From assembly GCA_026003755.1 (NCBI GenBank), contig BPHV01000001.1, forward strand, positions 1,276,393-1,340,392: 64,000 bases of DNA, written 5' to 3'. Below are positions 8,056 through 17,302 of this stretch, in pieces. Below the pieces are notes generated by a model that was given only the letters and a program-made list of their open reading frames with translations, made no database searches and was not told the origin of the DNA. The number at the start of each line of letters is the position of its first letter. The stretch's first letter is position 1. Made by a program: the position numbers and the translations under genes. Source of the DNA: Candidatus Roseilinea sp. (GTDB lineage: Bacteria > Chloroflexota > Anaerolineae > J036 > Brachytrichaceae).

Positions 8056-10605
8056 GTGATCAAGAGCGCGCGCGTATCTCCTCTCCTCGCGCTCGCGTGC
8101 GTCGCAGGCATCGTCGCCCTCAGCCGCCCTTCCTACGCCGAACCGGCGCGCCAGCCAAACATCCGCGTCAGCATGGTCGTGGATGCTGGGTTCAACGCCT
8201 ACGTCAAGGAGAACGCCTGGACGCCCCTGCGTGTCACGCTGGTCAACTCCGGCGACCCGATCGAAGGCGAGTTAGAGTTGACCAATACCAGCCTGGCCAC
8301 GACTGAACGATTCGCCCAGCCCGTCTTGCTGGGCCGCAACGCCCGCCGGCAGGTGATGCTCTACGCGCCGCCCGGCAGCAACTCGTTGGAGGTGCGGCTG
8401 GTTTCCGACAGCCGGGTCATCGCATCCGTCTCCCCTGTCGCCCGCCCCCTCGCGCCCGACGACCGATTGGTGCTGATCGCCAGCGATCCGCCCGATGCGT
8501 TTAACTTCATCGGCGACGTGCGCGCGCCCAACGGCAGCACCAGCGCGCTGGCCCTGCTCCGCCTTGACCAGTTTCCGGATCGCGTTGCGGCTCTCAGCAT
8601 TGCGGACGCCATCGTCCTCGACAACGTGGACACCGGCGCCTTCACCCAGGCGCAGCGCGACGCCATCCGGCAATGGGTGGCGAGCGGCGGGCATTTGATC
8701 CTGGCCGGCGGGCCGAACGCCGAGCTGGTGCTCAGTGGATTGAGCGAAATCGCGCCCGCCCGGCCGGCGCGCGCGCTCACCAATGCCGATGCCGATGCGC
8801 TGACCGAGTTGATAGCGCCTGTCGCGGACAAGCCGCTCGATGCGTTCCTCCTGTCATCGCCGGTTCCGGTTGTTCGTTTACAGCCGGCCGCTTCACATGT
8901 GCGCGTCCTGGTCGGCTCGAGCGAGACGCCACTGATCCTGCGCCGCGAGATTGGGCGTGGCATGGTGGATCAACTGGCGTTCGACCCTGCGCTTGCGCCT
9001 CTGCGCGACTGGCCTGGCCGGGCCGCGCTCTTCACGATCCTGCTCGGCGGTCGCGTCGGCCTCGCCAACGACGTGGGCGTCATCGGCGAAGGCGCAGCAG
9101 CTACCTTCGCCGCTGCCGCGTTAGCCGCCGCCAGCCCACCATCACCGCTCGTGGTCGGCGGCTTCTTCGCGCTCTACGTGCTGGTCATCGGCCCGTTCAA
9201 CTTCCTGATCCTGCGCCGATTGCGCAAGCTGGGCTGGGCATGGGTCACCGCGCCGGCCATCGTGATCGCGTTCACCGGGCTTGGCCTACTGACGGGCTTC
9301 CGCCTGCAAGGCAACCAACCACACGTGCACCGGCTGAGCGTGACGCTGGGCGACGCAACGACGGGCGACGCACAGACCTTCGGCGTGTTCGGCCTGTTCT
9401 CGCCGCGCCGAGCACAAGTCACTCTGGAAGCCGGGCGCTCGCTCATGCGCCTGGTGGCGCCGCCGCGCAATCCGGACGAGCCGGCAGACTCCGTCACCTT
9501 CGCCATCGGCGAACCCAGCCGCATCCTCGGCATCACCGTGACGAACAGCGACTTGCGCACGGTATACGCGCGCGATGGCGCAACGCTGCCGCCCATCAAC
9601 GCCTCCTTGCGCTTCATCCCCGGCGCAGGCGACGCCGCAGCGACCCTCGCCGGCGCAATTCGCAACGATACGCCGCATCGTCTGCGCAATTGCGCCATCC
9701 TTGCCGGCAAGGACTATCACACCATCGGCGACATCCCGCCCGGCGTGCTGACCCACGTCGAACTCAAGCTCACCATCGGCCATCCACATTCCCTGCCGCT
9801 CCTGCGCACCATCAACACCGACCGCGACATGCTGTACGGGGGCGCACCCGGCCTTGGCGCTTCTAGACGAATATCCCGCTTGCGTTCATCGGGCGGCTTC
9901 ACGAGCTTGGCCGGAAAGTATCCTTTCGAGCAGAACACCCCGCCTCTAGCCGATGCCCTGGTGCACTGGCAGGATTTCAGCGACGAGCCGATTCGCCAGG
10001 ACGCCCAGTTCGGGTTGGTCAGCGCCGTCTTCGGCGCCGAAAGCGCCGGACCGGGCGTGTACCTCGGCTGCTGGGAGTGGCGCGATGAGACCGGCGCGCA
10101 GATCGCGGGCGCGGGCTATACCGACCGCGCGCTCCGCTTATGGCGCTTGCCGGTCGAACAGCACCTCGTCGCAGCAGGCCAAACGCTGCCCCCCGATATA
10201 TTCACCTGGAACATCATCGCCACCACCGCCAGGATGGAGCTGAACGACAACGGCTTGCTGATGGAGCCTGGAGAACACATCATCGCGCTGACTCCCTGGC
10301 TGGATATGCGCGCCACAAGCACAATGGCTCTCATCGCGTTAAACCTCGAGTTCGATAGCGCCAGCACATCCCTCAGCGCGCTGCAGGACGCATCCATCGC
10401 GCTCTTCAACTGGCAGACGCGCGCCTTCGAAGTGGTGATCCACGACGCTGCGGACCTCACGACGCAGAACACTCATAGCGGGCCATATCTCTCGCCCAGC
10501 GGCCAGATCTTCATCAAGGTTAGCTCGCCCACAAATGCGCTCACGCTCACCCGCCTGGCGACGAGCGCCGAAGTGCGCGCAGGCGCACGGCGACCGCAAC
10601 CGTGA
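8056..10605 (+). CDS. Large exported membrane-anchored protein with a glutamine amidotransferase-like segment, function unknown
   Basis: A protein of 849 residues that I cannot assign to a pathway. A signal sequence (LLALACVAGIVALSRPSYA) is followed by an extracytoplasmic beta-rich region (NAWTPLRVTLVNSG). The segment AIVLDNVDTGAFTQAQ with IRQWVASGGHLILAGG resembles class I glutamine amidotransferase-like folds, without a visible catalytic Cys. Two membrane spans lie in the middle (VVGGFFALYVLVIGPFNFLI and WVTAPAIVIAFTGLGLLTGF), and the rest is a long exported C-terminal part. This architecture is seen in uncharacterised exported proteins of Chloroflexota and Firmicutes. GTG at 8056 is chosen because the signal peptide starts there and a TATAAT lies 9 nt upstream; the frame itself is open from 7951. 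Confidence 0.8.
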   Translation: MIKSARVSPLLALACVAGIVALSRPSYAEPARQPNIRVSMVVDAGFNAYVKENAWTPLRVTLVNSGDPIEGELELTNTSLATTERFAQPVLLGRNARRQVMLYAPPGSNSLEVRLVSDSRVIASVSPVARPLAPDDRLVLIASDPPDAFNFIGDVRAPNGSTSALALLRLDQFPDRVAALSIADAIVLDNVDTGAFTQAQRDAIRQWVASGGHLILAGGPNAELVLSGLSEIAPARPARALTNADADALTELIAPVADKPLDAFLLSSPVPVVRLQPAASHVRVLVGSSETPLILRREIGRGMVDQLAFDPALAPLRDWPGRAALFTILLGGRVGLANDVGVIGEGAAATFAAAALAAASPPSPLVVGGFFALYVLVIGPFNFLILRRLRKLGWAWVTAPAIVIAFTGLGLLTGFRLQGNQPHVHRLSVTLGDATTGDAQTFGVFGLFSPRRAQVTLEAGRSLMRLVAPPRNPDEPADSVTFAIGEPSRILGITVTNSDLRTVYARDGATLPPINASLRFIPGAGDAAATLAGAIRNDTPHRLRNCAILAGKDYHTIGDIPPGVLTHVELKLTIGHPHSLPLLRTINTDRDMLYGGAPGLGASRRISRLRSSGGFTSLAGKYPFEQNTPPLADALVHWQDFSDEPIRQDAQFGLVSAVFGAESAGPGVYLGCWEWRDETGAQIAGAGYTDRALRLWRLPVEQHLVAAGQTLPPDIFTWNIIATTARMELNDNGLLMEPGEHIIALTPWLDMRATSTMALIALNLEFDSASTSLSALQDASIALFNWQTRAFEVVIHDAADLTTQNTHSGPYLSPSGQIFIKVSSPTNALTLTRLATSAEVRAGARRPQP

Positions 10606-10689
10606 CGACGACGGGCCGCGCCGTCGGTTGCGATAAGATAGCGCCTCGGGACGTGACGTATGGACGTGACGTATGGAGGTAAACGCATT

Positions 10690-12153
10690 GTGGAACCTTT
10701 GATCTTCGAGTTGTCCTCGCCGGGGCGCCAAGGTGTTCGCCTGCCCGAGAGCGACGTGCCGTGTTACGAGTTGCCCTCGGACCTGCTGCGCGAGCGACTG
10801 CCGCTGCCAGAAGTGAGCCAGGTTGACGTGACGCGCCACTTTACGCGGCTTTCGCAATTGAATTTTGCGATAGACACGACGTTGTATCCGCTCGGCAGTT
10901 GCACCATGAAGTACAACCCGCGCGTCAATGAGGACGCGGCGCGGTTGCCCGGCTTCGCCCTGCTCCACCCACTCACCGACGCGGACGCAGCCCAGGGCGC
11001 GCTGTGCCTGATGTATGAGCTACAGACCTATCTGGCCGAAATCGCGGGGTTCAAAGGCGTTAGTCTGCAGCCCGCCGCCGGCGCGCAAGGCGAGTTCACC
11101 GGCATCTTGATGATGCGCGCCTACCACGCCGACCGCGGCGACCACAAGCGGACGAAGATGCTGATCCCCGACAGCGCGCACGGCACCAACCCGGCGTCCT
11201 CGGCCATGGCCGGCCTACACGTCGTCGAGATCCCATCCGACGCGCGCGGCAACGTAGACCTCGCCGCGCTCCGGGCACAGCTCGACGATACGGTATGCGG
11301 CCTGATGATCACCAACCCGAACACCCTGGGCATGTTCGAGGAACACATCGAGGAAGTCTGCGCGCTGGTTCATGCCGCCGGCGGCCTGGTCTACGGCGAC
11401 GGCGCCAATATGAACGCCCTGCTCGGCATCGCCAAGCCGGGTGAGATCGGCTTCGACGTGATGCACTACAACCTGCACAAGACCTTCAGCACGCCACACG
11501 GCGGCGGCGGCCCGGGCAGCGGGCCGGTCGCTGCGAACGAGAAATTGGTGGACTTCCTGCCCGGCCCAATCGTGCGAGCCGTTGAGGCCGAGGAAGACGA
11601 ATGGCGCTACGAATGGTACATGCCGCCCAAGAGCATCGGGCGCATGCGGGCGTTCCATGGCAACTTCGGCATGCTGGTGCGGGCATTCACCTACATCCGC
11701 GTGCACGGCGAAGCAGGGCTGCGCGCGGTGAGCCAGCACGCCGTGTTGAACGCCAACTACGTGCAGGCCCGGCTGCGCGGCGTCTATCCCTTCCCGCACG
11801 GCGAACGCTTCTGCATGCACGAGACCTGCGCCCAGGGCAAGATCGCCGGCGCGCCGTCGGTCGTCGCGCTGGACATTTCCAAGCGCCTGATGGACTATGG
11901 CTTTCACCCCCCGACCAACTACTTCCCATTGCCTAAAGTCGTGCCCGAGGCGCTGTTGATCGAACCGACCGAGACCGAATCGAAGCAGACGCTCGACCGC
12001 TTCTGCGACGCGATGCTCCAAATCGCCGAAGAAGCGCGGCACAATCCGCAACTGTTGAAGGACGCACCTCACAGCGCACCGATGAAGCGGCTGGACGAGG
12101 TGAAGGCCGCCAAGGAGCTGGTGCTGTGTTGCGTGATCGCCGATGGTGAGTGA
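10690..12153 (+). CDS. gcvPB: Glycine dehydrogenase (decarboxylating) subunit 2, P-protein beta chain
   Basis: PLP-dependent C-terminal half of the glycine cleavage P-protein, which decarboxylates glycine and passes the aminomethyl group to lipoyl-GcvH. The 487 residues match the stand-alone subunit 2. Motifs include PLGSCTMKYNPR near the start, QPAAGAQGEFTGILMMRAYH, DSAHGTNPASSAMAG, and YNLHKTFSTPHGGGGPGSGP with the PLP-binding Lys. GTG at 10690 gives the canonical N-terminus VEPLIFELSSPGRQGV and is preceded by GGAGG; an ATG at 10660 is in frame but less likely. Subunit 1, GcvH and GcvT are not in the window. A lipoate-attachment enzyme (LipM) is encoded 9 kb away. Confidence 0.95.
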   Translation: MEPLIFELSSPGRQGVRLPESDVPCYELPSDLLRERLPLPEVSQVDVTRHFTRLSQLNFAIDTTLYPLGSCTMKYNPRVNEDAARLPGFALLHPLTDADAAQGALCLMYELQTYLAEIAGFKGVSLQPAAGAQGEFTGILMMRAYHADRGDHKRTKMLIPDSAHGTNPASSAMAGLHVVEIPSDARGNVDLAALRAQLDDTVCGLMITNPNTLGMFEEHIEEVCALVHAAGGLVYGDGANMNALLGIAKPGEIGFDVMHYNLHKTFSTPHGGGGPGSGPVAANEKLVDFLPGPIVRAVEAEEDEWRYEWYMPPKSIGRMRAFHGNFGMLVRAFTYIRVHGEAGLRAVSQHAVLNANYVQARLRGVYPFPHGERFCMHETCAQGKIAGAPSVVALDISKRLMDYGFHPPTNYFPLPKVVPEALLIEPTETESKQTLDRFCDAMLQIAEEARHNPQLLKDAPHSAPMKRLDEVKAAKELVLCCVIADGE

Positions 12154-12194
12154 TTGGCACCAGAGGCTGAGGACTTAACAGACGACTTGACCCA

Positions 12195-12701
12195 ATGTCG
12201 AAACAACTTGCGAACACCTGGCTGATTACCGGAGCGATCGCCCTTGCGACCGTGCTGCTGTTGGCGCTCTCTTTCGTCGGGGGCGGCCCAAGCGCGCCGG
12301 CGATAGCCCCTGCCCCGCAAGCGCCACTGCCCATGGCGCAATTGCCCAACGCCTCGGCGCAGCTCGTCACCACCGCCTCGGGACTACAGTATTTTGACGA
12401 AGTGGTCGGCACAGGCGCACAGCCGCAGCCCGGACAGACCGTGATCGTGCACTACACCGGCTACCTGGACAACGGCACGGTGTTCGATAGCTCCATCAGC
12501 CGCGGCCAGCCGTTCGAATTCGTCCTTGGCGCAGGACAGGTCATCCGCGGCTGGGACGAGGGACTGGCCACCATGCGCGTGGGTGGCAAGCGCCGGCTCA
12601 TCATCCCGCCGGAGCTGGCCTACGGCGCAGCCGGGGCCGGCGGCGTCATCCCGCCCAATGCGCGGCTCACCTTCGATGTCGAACTGCTCGGCGTAAGGTG
12701 A
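12195..12701 (+). CDS. FKBP-type peptidyl-prolyl cis-trans isomerase, membrane-anchored
   Basis: Foldase of 168 residues. An N-terminal hydrophobic span ([19 protein letters not shown]) anchors or exports it, then a Pro/Ala-rich linker (45-65) leads to one FKBP domain. The domain has [38 protein letters not shown] and IPPELAYG, with the conserved aromatic and Asp residues of the active site present. It probably acts outside the cytoplasmic membrane on exported proteins. It starts 41 bp after GcvPB on the same strand and is convergent with nrfA, with a strong hairpin between them. Confidence 0.93.
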   Translation: MSKQLANTWLITGAIALATVLLLALSFVGGGPSAPAIAPAPQAPLPMAQLPNASAQLVTTASGLQYFDEVVGTGAQPQPGQTVIVHYTGYLDNGTVFDSSISRGQPFEFVLGAGQVIRGWDEGLATMRVGGKRRLIIPPELAYGAAGAGGVIPPNARLTFDVELLGVR

Positions 12702-12825
12702 CTTACAGCCCGCCGAACCGGCGCCGCGTCAACTGGATGCCGGCAAGGACTTCATGCCGAGCACCAATCCGGCAACCGTAGCATTGCCGCTCGCGGCGCG
12801 GGCGACCTCTAATGGGACAGGCTGG

Positions 12826-12871
12826 GCAAGGCAGAACCGCAGGTGCTCGGAGCCCCGAGGTTCTGCCTTGC
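12826..12871. terminator. Nested inverted repeat, bidirectional terminator between FKBP and nrfA
   Basis: GCAAGGCAGAACC (12826-12838) and GGTTCTGCCTTGC (12859-12871) form a perfect 13-bp stem. Inside the loop CTCGG and CCGAG form a second short stem. The structure lies between two convergent genes and is symmetric. There is no long T tract on either side, so a Rho-independent role is likely but not certain. Confidence 0.7.
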
Positions 12872-12911
12872 AGTTGCGGGCGTAGGTCAGACCGGCTTAA
12901 GGCACCTCACC

Positions 12912-14336
12912 CTAAGGCTTAGGTGTGGCCCACTGCGCGATGGCAAGCTGGCCTTGGCGGGCATAGTCAATCGCCTCGCCGAGGATGCGCATGGCCTCCT
13001 GCGGCGCGTGGAAGCCCATCGAGTTCTCGGCGTTCACATAGTCCACCCAGAAGCTGGCCTTGCGCTGGAACTCCTGCGCCTGCGCGATGCGGTCCTCCGG
13101 CGCGCCGTTGGCCTTGGCTGCCTGAATGTCGTTAATCAGCCCCACCAGCGCCCCCGTCGCGCGATCCATCTGCGCAAACGTTCGATCTTGGATCAGGTTC
13201 ACACGGGCGAGAATATCGCGCTCGCTTTGGTGATGGCACGTTTGGCAGGCGTTGTTGATATTCAGCATCGGACTGCGCACATGATGGTCGCTGATCTTCA
13301 CCGCGCCGACGCGCTGGTAGGGCATGTGGCAGTCGGCGCAGGCCACACCGTTGGCCGCATGGACGCCCTGGCTCCACATCTCGAACTCCGGATGCTGCGC
13401 CTTCAACGCCGGCGTCTCGGTCAGCTTGTGCTTCCAGTCCTTGAATCCGGCGGCCTGATAGTAATCGTAGATCGCCTCGATGGTCAGGCCGTTGTGCCAT
13501 GGATAGGTCACCTTCTTCTCCTGCCCGGCGAAGTAGTACTCCACATGGCATTGTGCGCACACCAGCGAGCGCATCTCCTGGCGCGAGGCCATCGTGTTGG
13601 GGTCGTATTCGACCCGGCGGTCACTGGCGCGCCAGCGCTCGATGCTAGGCAGATGCGGCACGGGAGAGTCAGAGCGCGCCAGCGCACGAATGCCGTCAAC
13701 GAACGCCGGGCGTGTCACGCGGATGGCCATATTCTCCGGCGTGTGGCAGTCGTTGCAGGTGATCGGATGCTCCACCAGTTTTGTCGCCTCAGCGTAAGGC
13801 ATGGGGTTGATGATCTCGAATCCCCTGTAGATGGCTGCCTCGCGGTTCTCCGGCGGCACGCCTGCTTCAACGCCCTTCTGATAATAGGCCGGCAGCACCG
13901 ACGAATGACAATGCAAACACGCGCCCGGCTGTTTGAACTGCTTCACCCGTTCGGTCTCCCGCTGGTCAATCAGCATATAAGCGTGGCCGCGATCTTCACG
14001 GAAGTCCACGCTGAACGGCATGCCGGCCCAGATCGTCTTCCAGCGGTCGTCCTTGTCCAGCTTCTGAACAGCTTCGCTGCCGCCGTAGCGCGTGCGCTCA
14101 ATGTCCACCGTGCGCAGGTAGGCGTCGTACTGCATCGGATAGTTCAACCCCCACTGCTTGGGGTCTACGACATCTTCCGAGAGCGGCACGACGCGAAACG
14201 CATCTTGCCGACCCTCACGCTGGCGCTCACTGATGTTTTGCATCAGCAACAGCACGCCGGCCGTCACCAGCGCGATGACTGCCGTGACGACGAGATAGGC
14301 GCCCAGGGGAATGTCGTTTAGCGAGAATCGCTTCAT
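12912..14336 (-). CDS. nrfA: Cytochrome c nitrite reductase catalytic subunit NrfA (CXXCH-type heme 1)
   Basis: Pentaheme enzyme that reduces nitrite to ammonium with six electrons on the outer face of the membrane. In 474 residues there are five heme motifs: CLHCH, CNDCH, CAQCH, CADCH and CQTCH. The third is followed by VEYYF, which supplies the conserved active-site Tyr, and HPEFEMWSQGVH supplies the conserved His. The first motif, which carries the active-site heme, is CXXCH rather than the CXXCK of E. coli. An N-terminal span (YLVVTAVIALVTAGVLLLM) is probably uncleaved. AAGGAG precedes the ATG. It is co-transcribed with nrfH, which lies 42 bp upstream. Identification is firm. Confidence 0.95.
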   Translation of the reverse strand: MKRFSLNDIPLGAYLVVTAVIALVTAGVLLLMQNISERQREGRQDAFRVVPLSEDVVDPKQWGLNYPMQYDAYLRTVDIERTRYGGSEAVQKLDKDDRWKTIWAGMPFSVDFREDRGHAYMLIDQRETERVKQFKQPGACLHCHSSVLPAYYQKGVEAGVPPENREAAIYRGFEIINPMPYAEATKLVEHPITCNDCHTPENMAIRVTRPAFVDGIRALARSDSPVPHLPSIERWRASDRRVEYDPNTMASRQEMRSLVCAQCHVEYYFAGQEKKVTYPWHNGLTIEAIYDYYQAAGFKDWKHKLTETPALKAQHPEFEMWSQGVHAANGVACADCHMPYQRVGAVKISDHHVRSPMLNINNACQTCHHQSERDILARVNLIQDRTFAQMDRATGALVGLINDIQAAKANGAPEDRIAQAQEFQRKASFWVDYVNAENSMGFHAPQEAMRILGEAIDYARQGQLAIAQWATPKP

Positions 14337-14378
14337 CGGTCAACTCCTTCGGACTTGCGCGCTTGATTCGCTCCTTCT

Positions 14379-14843
14379 CTACTTCGCAGCATGGCCGGCG
14401 TCGCGATGACAGGTGATGCAATTCACCGGCGCATTCGGCTCGACTAAATGTTCAGGCAATTGGCTCACCATCTGTCGGTGACAATCCTGGCAGTTCTCCA
14501 ACACAATGCGCGTGCTCGCTTCGCGCATGCGGATCGGCTCATGCCAATCCTGGAAGGTGAACGCGCGCGAGTGGCGGTAGCCGTTCTCCAGTTTGGTCGC
14601 GTATTTGCCGACCAGGTCGTGTGGCGTATGGCAGGCGTTGCACGTCGCAACCTTGTGGTGGCTCGATTTCTGCCAGCTTGCGAGTGGCTCGCGCATGATG
14701 TGGCAGTTAGCGCAGGCGTTCGGATCGTCGGACAAGTATGAGAAACCGCGAGCATAGTAGAAGGTGTAACTACCCAGACCCACCAACACGCCTAACAATG
14801 CAAACGTAACTGCTGCGAGCACAGGACGAATGTTGCCAGCCAT
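14379..14843 (-). CDS. nrfH: Cytochrome c nitrite reductase small subunit NrfH
   Basis: Membrane-anchored tetraheme quinol dehydrogenase of the NapC/NirT family that passes electrons from menaquinol to NrfA. The 154-residue protein has one N-terminal membrane helix (VLAAVTFALLGVLVGLGSY) and four heme motifs: CANCH, CNACH, CQDCH and CITCH. The Met in CANCHIMREPL matches the unusual axial Met ligand of heme 1 in NrfH, and the Lys/His-rich SSHHKVATCNACH stretch is typical. It is first in the nrfHA operon. The region upstream (14844-14996) shows no recognisable FNR or NsrR-type operator to my eye. Confidence 0.95.
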   Translation of the reverse strand: MAGNIRPVLAAVTFALLGVLVGLGSYTFYYARGFSYLSDDPNACANCHIMREPLASWQKSSHHKVATCNACHTPHDLVGKYATKLENGYRHSRAFTFQDWHEPIRMREASTRIVLENCQDCHRQMVSQLPEHLVEPNAPVNCITCHRDAGHAAK

Positions 14844-14996
14844 ATCGCTTTGATTCCATTCTTACCGAAGCGCATCGTTGGTGCACCAGCCGTTTTACCA
14901 GTTCAGACTACGCCGACCGTCCATCCATGGGGTCGAGAGCGTTGCAACAGCATACACACACCCGCACCTTTGGACGGTGACAAAACTCACTTCAAA

Positions 14997-15029
14997 GCAA
15001 ACGGGGCCTCATGAAGAGGCCCCGTTTGC
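14997..15029 (-). terminator. Strong hairpin terminator after the CpXC-like gene
   Basis: GCAAACGGGGCCTC and GAGGCCCCGTTTGC form a perfect 14-bp stem with a 5-nt loop, ending 1 bp from the stop codon at 15031. On the minus strand it is followed by TTTG. It separates this gene from nrfH. Confidence 0.8.
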
Positions 15030-15030
15030 A

Positions 15031-16398
15031 TCACCGTCGCGCGATCTCGATGACCGGCTTGGGCGGTTCTCCCGGCGGACGCGCTTGGCCGGTAGTGGCT
15101 TCTCTCGATGGATCGTACTTGGGCAGAATTTTGCGCGCCTGCACCATGATCTTGGTCAACTTGGCGCTGAGGTCGGTGCGATCCTGCTGGGCGAGCTGGT
15201 CGGCAAACTGCGCCATGATGCCGATCAGCCGGTCATCGGCGGCGTCCTTGAATTCGTGCAGCAGCTTCTCAGTCTCGTCGGGATAGTTGGCGGTGAGGAG
15301 CATGTTGATCATCTGCACCTCGGGCGGCTGACGCTCGGCGATGACCTGCATAGCCACCTCATTCACGGCAGACAGCGCTTTGAGCATCGGCTCATCGCCG
15401 CGGCGCTGAGCATCCTGGACGCTGGCCTGCAACACGGCGAAAAAGGCGTCGTCAATCTCGGCATCGCGCTCGCGGGCGGTCTTCAACGGGTCCTCGCTCG
15501 AGGCGATATCCTGAATCAGCGCAGCCTTCTCCTCCATGTAGGCGCGCGAGGCCGCGTCAATCTTATCGCGCGTCTCCTGGATCTCCTTGCGCAAGGCGAT
15601 CAGCTTTTGCTTGCCGGCTTCATCCGCCGACTCGATGCGCATCGTCAGTTGTTGGAAGAAGACATAGTCCAGCAACTGGCGGCCCAGGGCGATCAGCATC
15701 TCGCGCGTTTCGGCATCGGGCGCAGCGATGAGCTGATCGAGCAACGTCTCGCGCGTCGGCGATTTGCGGAAAGCTTCCAACGCTGCTGCGCGCGCGCCGA
15801 CGGTTTTGCCGTAGGTCGTCTCTTCGATCAGGCGCTGCTGCAGGTTGGCGAGTTGTCGCGCAGCCTGTTCGCGGCCGGATGCCAGATTCGCCTCGATGCT
15901 GGCAGACAAGATGTCGAAGAAGGCCGCGTCAATCTTCGAGTCGTTCTCGCGCAGCTTGGCGCGCAGCGTTGCCTCATCGGCGATGCGCAAAAGCTCACGC
16001 AGCAAATCCGCGCGCTCCTGCTGCGCACGCAGCATCTCCGGCGTAATGCCATCTTGTTCCAAGATCGCTTCGATCAGTGACTGCAAGGTGAAGAAGATGC
16101 GCGGTTGCAACAGATAGGCGCGCGGGGCGTTCTCCGGCAAGCCGCGCATCACGGTTTGCGTCAATTGGCCGATGATGCGCTGCTGCTCCATATCGCGGAG
16201 GTTAAGCTCCATCGGCATCAAGATATAGGCGATTTGTTTGGACGGGTCGTGGTAGATAAATGGCGCAGCGAGGTTGGTCAACCGGCCTGACAACAGCGCC
16301 AACTTCAGCGACGGATCACGGCCGACGTCCACCACCTGGATCGGTTGCTGACCGCGACCGGCGATTCGCCCACTGTCAGGGGTAATCAGTTGAGGCAT
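15031..16398 (-). CDS. CpXC-like protein that has lost its cysteines, with long coiled-coil C-terminus
   Basis: A 455-residue cytoplasmic protein of unknown function. Residues 1-90 resemble the CpXC domain of Chloroflexota proteins: a residue pattern ITPDSG, then VVDVGRDPSLKLALLSGRL, then IYHDPSKQIAYILMPMELNL. In typical members the first and second loops hold CPXC zinc-binding pairs; here there is no cysteine in the whole protein. Residues 110-430 are helical and charged, with two imperfect copies of a segment (DSKIDAAFFDILSASIEANL and DAEIDDAFFAVLQASVQDAQ). ATG at 16398 is chosen for AGGAG upstream; a TATAAT lies about 80 nt upstream (16477-16482). Family is inferred by eye. Confidence 0.75.
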   Translation of the reverse strand: MPQLITPDSGRIAGRGQQPIQVVDVGRDPSLKLALLSGRLTNLAAPFIYHDPSKQIAYILMPMELNLRDMEQQRIIGQLTQTVMRGLPENAPRAYLLQPRIFFTLQSLIEAILEQDGITPEMLRAQQERADLLRELLRIADEATLRAKLRENDSKIDAAFFDILSASIEANLASGREQAARQLANLQQRLIEETTYGKTVGARAAALEAFRKSPTRETLLDQLIAAPDAETREMLIALGRQLLDYVFFQQLTMRIESADEAGKQKLIALRKEIQETRDKIDAASRAYMEEKAALIQDIASSEDPLKTARERDAEIDDAFFAVLQASVQDAQRRGDEPMLKALSAVNEVAMQVIAERQPPEVQMINMLLTANYPDETEKLLHEFKDAADDRLIGIMAQFADQLAQQDRTDLSAKLTKIMVQARKILPKYDPSREATTGQARPPGEPPKPVIEIARR

Positions 16399-16514
16399 TC
16401 GGCGAGGCTCCTTTCGTCGCAAATCATGAGCTTGCGAAGCAAATTGGCGATCTCACAGCTTGAGACGCGTGCGCGATTATATCCCGTATGCCCTTCATCC
16501 CGAACGCGGCGTCA

Positions 16515-17285
16515 TCATCCGAACAGCAGCCGCAACGCGGCGACCGCCGACAAGCTCAGCGCCAGCCCGTTGAACACGCCCTGCGGCACGCGCCACAGCG
16601 CCCAGCGACCGACCGTCACGCCGACCACGACCATCGGCAGCATAACTGCGTCGAAGATCAGCCCCTCGAGCGTGAACAAGGGGCGCGCTGGCGCCAAAGT
16701 CATGACAATCAGATAGAGTGGCACTTTGGCGACGTTGAAGATGAAAAAATACCACGCCGTCGTGCCCATGAACTCGTGCTTCGGCAGCCCAAGGCTGGTC
16801 ATATAGATGGACATGATCGGGCCGGCCGCGTTCGACACGGTGGTGGCAAAGCCCGCGGCGCCGCCGGTCGCCGCCAGGCCGATGCGCGATGAGGGCCGCA
16901 GCCGGTCGCCCCACTTCAACCGAGCCAGATACACCGCCAGCATGACAAGCACCAACGCCCCGATCCACACATTGATTTGATCTCGTCCGCGCGCGTCCTC
17001 GCCGACGACGAACAGGGTGACCATGCCGACCAGCATGCCCACGGCAACCCAGGGCAGCAACTGCAACAATTTATCCCAGCGCGTGTAGCGACGATACCAA
17101 TACACCGCGAAAAGGTCGGCGAAGATCAACAACAACACCGTCGTCCCAACCGCAGCGCGATTTTGAAAGACGATCGCCATCAATGGCACAACCAGGATGC
17201 CGACGCCGGGCACGCCGGTCTTTGAAAATCCGATCAGCAACGCCGCCAGCGCGCCAAGCAACCACTGTTCGGGGGTGAAAGGCAT
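16515..17285 (-). CDS. TauE/SafE-family sulfite/sulfonate exporter-like permease
   Basis: Integral membrane protein of 256 residues with about eight hydrophobic spans, the standard size of the family. It begins MPFTPEQWLLGALAALLIG, with the glycine-rich KTGVPGVGILVVPLMA motif of TauE/SafE proteins in repeat one and GLAATGGAAGFATTVSNAAG in repeat two. Members export sulfite, sulfoacetate or similar anions; the substrate here is unknown. It begins 17 bp after the stop of RNase HII on the same strand, so it is probably in that operon. Confidence 0.9.
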   Translation of the reverse strand: MPFTPEQWLLGALAALLIGFSKTGVPGVGILVVPLMAIVFQNRAAVGTTVLLLIFADLFAVYWYRRYTRWDKLLQLLPWVAVGMLVGMVTLFVVGEDARGRDQINVWIGALVLVMLAVYLARLKWGDRLRPSSRIGLAATGGAAGFATTVSNAAGPIMSIYMTSLGLPKHEFMGTTAWYFFIFNVAKVPLYLIVMTLAPARPLFTLEGLIFDAVMLPMVVVGVTVGRWALWRVPQGVFNGLALSLSAVAALRLLFG

Positions 17286-17302
17286 AGGTCAGGGGGAGCG
17301 AT

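Noticed and set aside
10339-10968. Minus-strand open frame of 209 codons across the end of the 849-residue protein and the start of gcvPB
   Set aside because: Overlaps two well supported genes on the other strand and shows no conserved motif.
12702-12825. Search for an operator or small gene between FKBP and nrfA
   Set aside because: Apart from the hairpin at 12826 nothing recognisable is present.
14870-14930. Minus-strand segment resembling the 5' half of a tRNA (GGTAAAACGGCTGG)
   Set aside because: No T-arm GGTTCGA-type sequence and no acceptor stem partner follow within tRNA distance, so it is a chance match upstream of nrfH.
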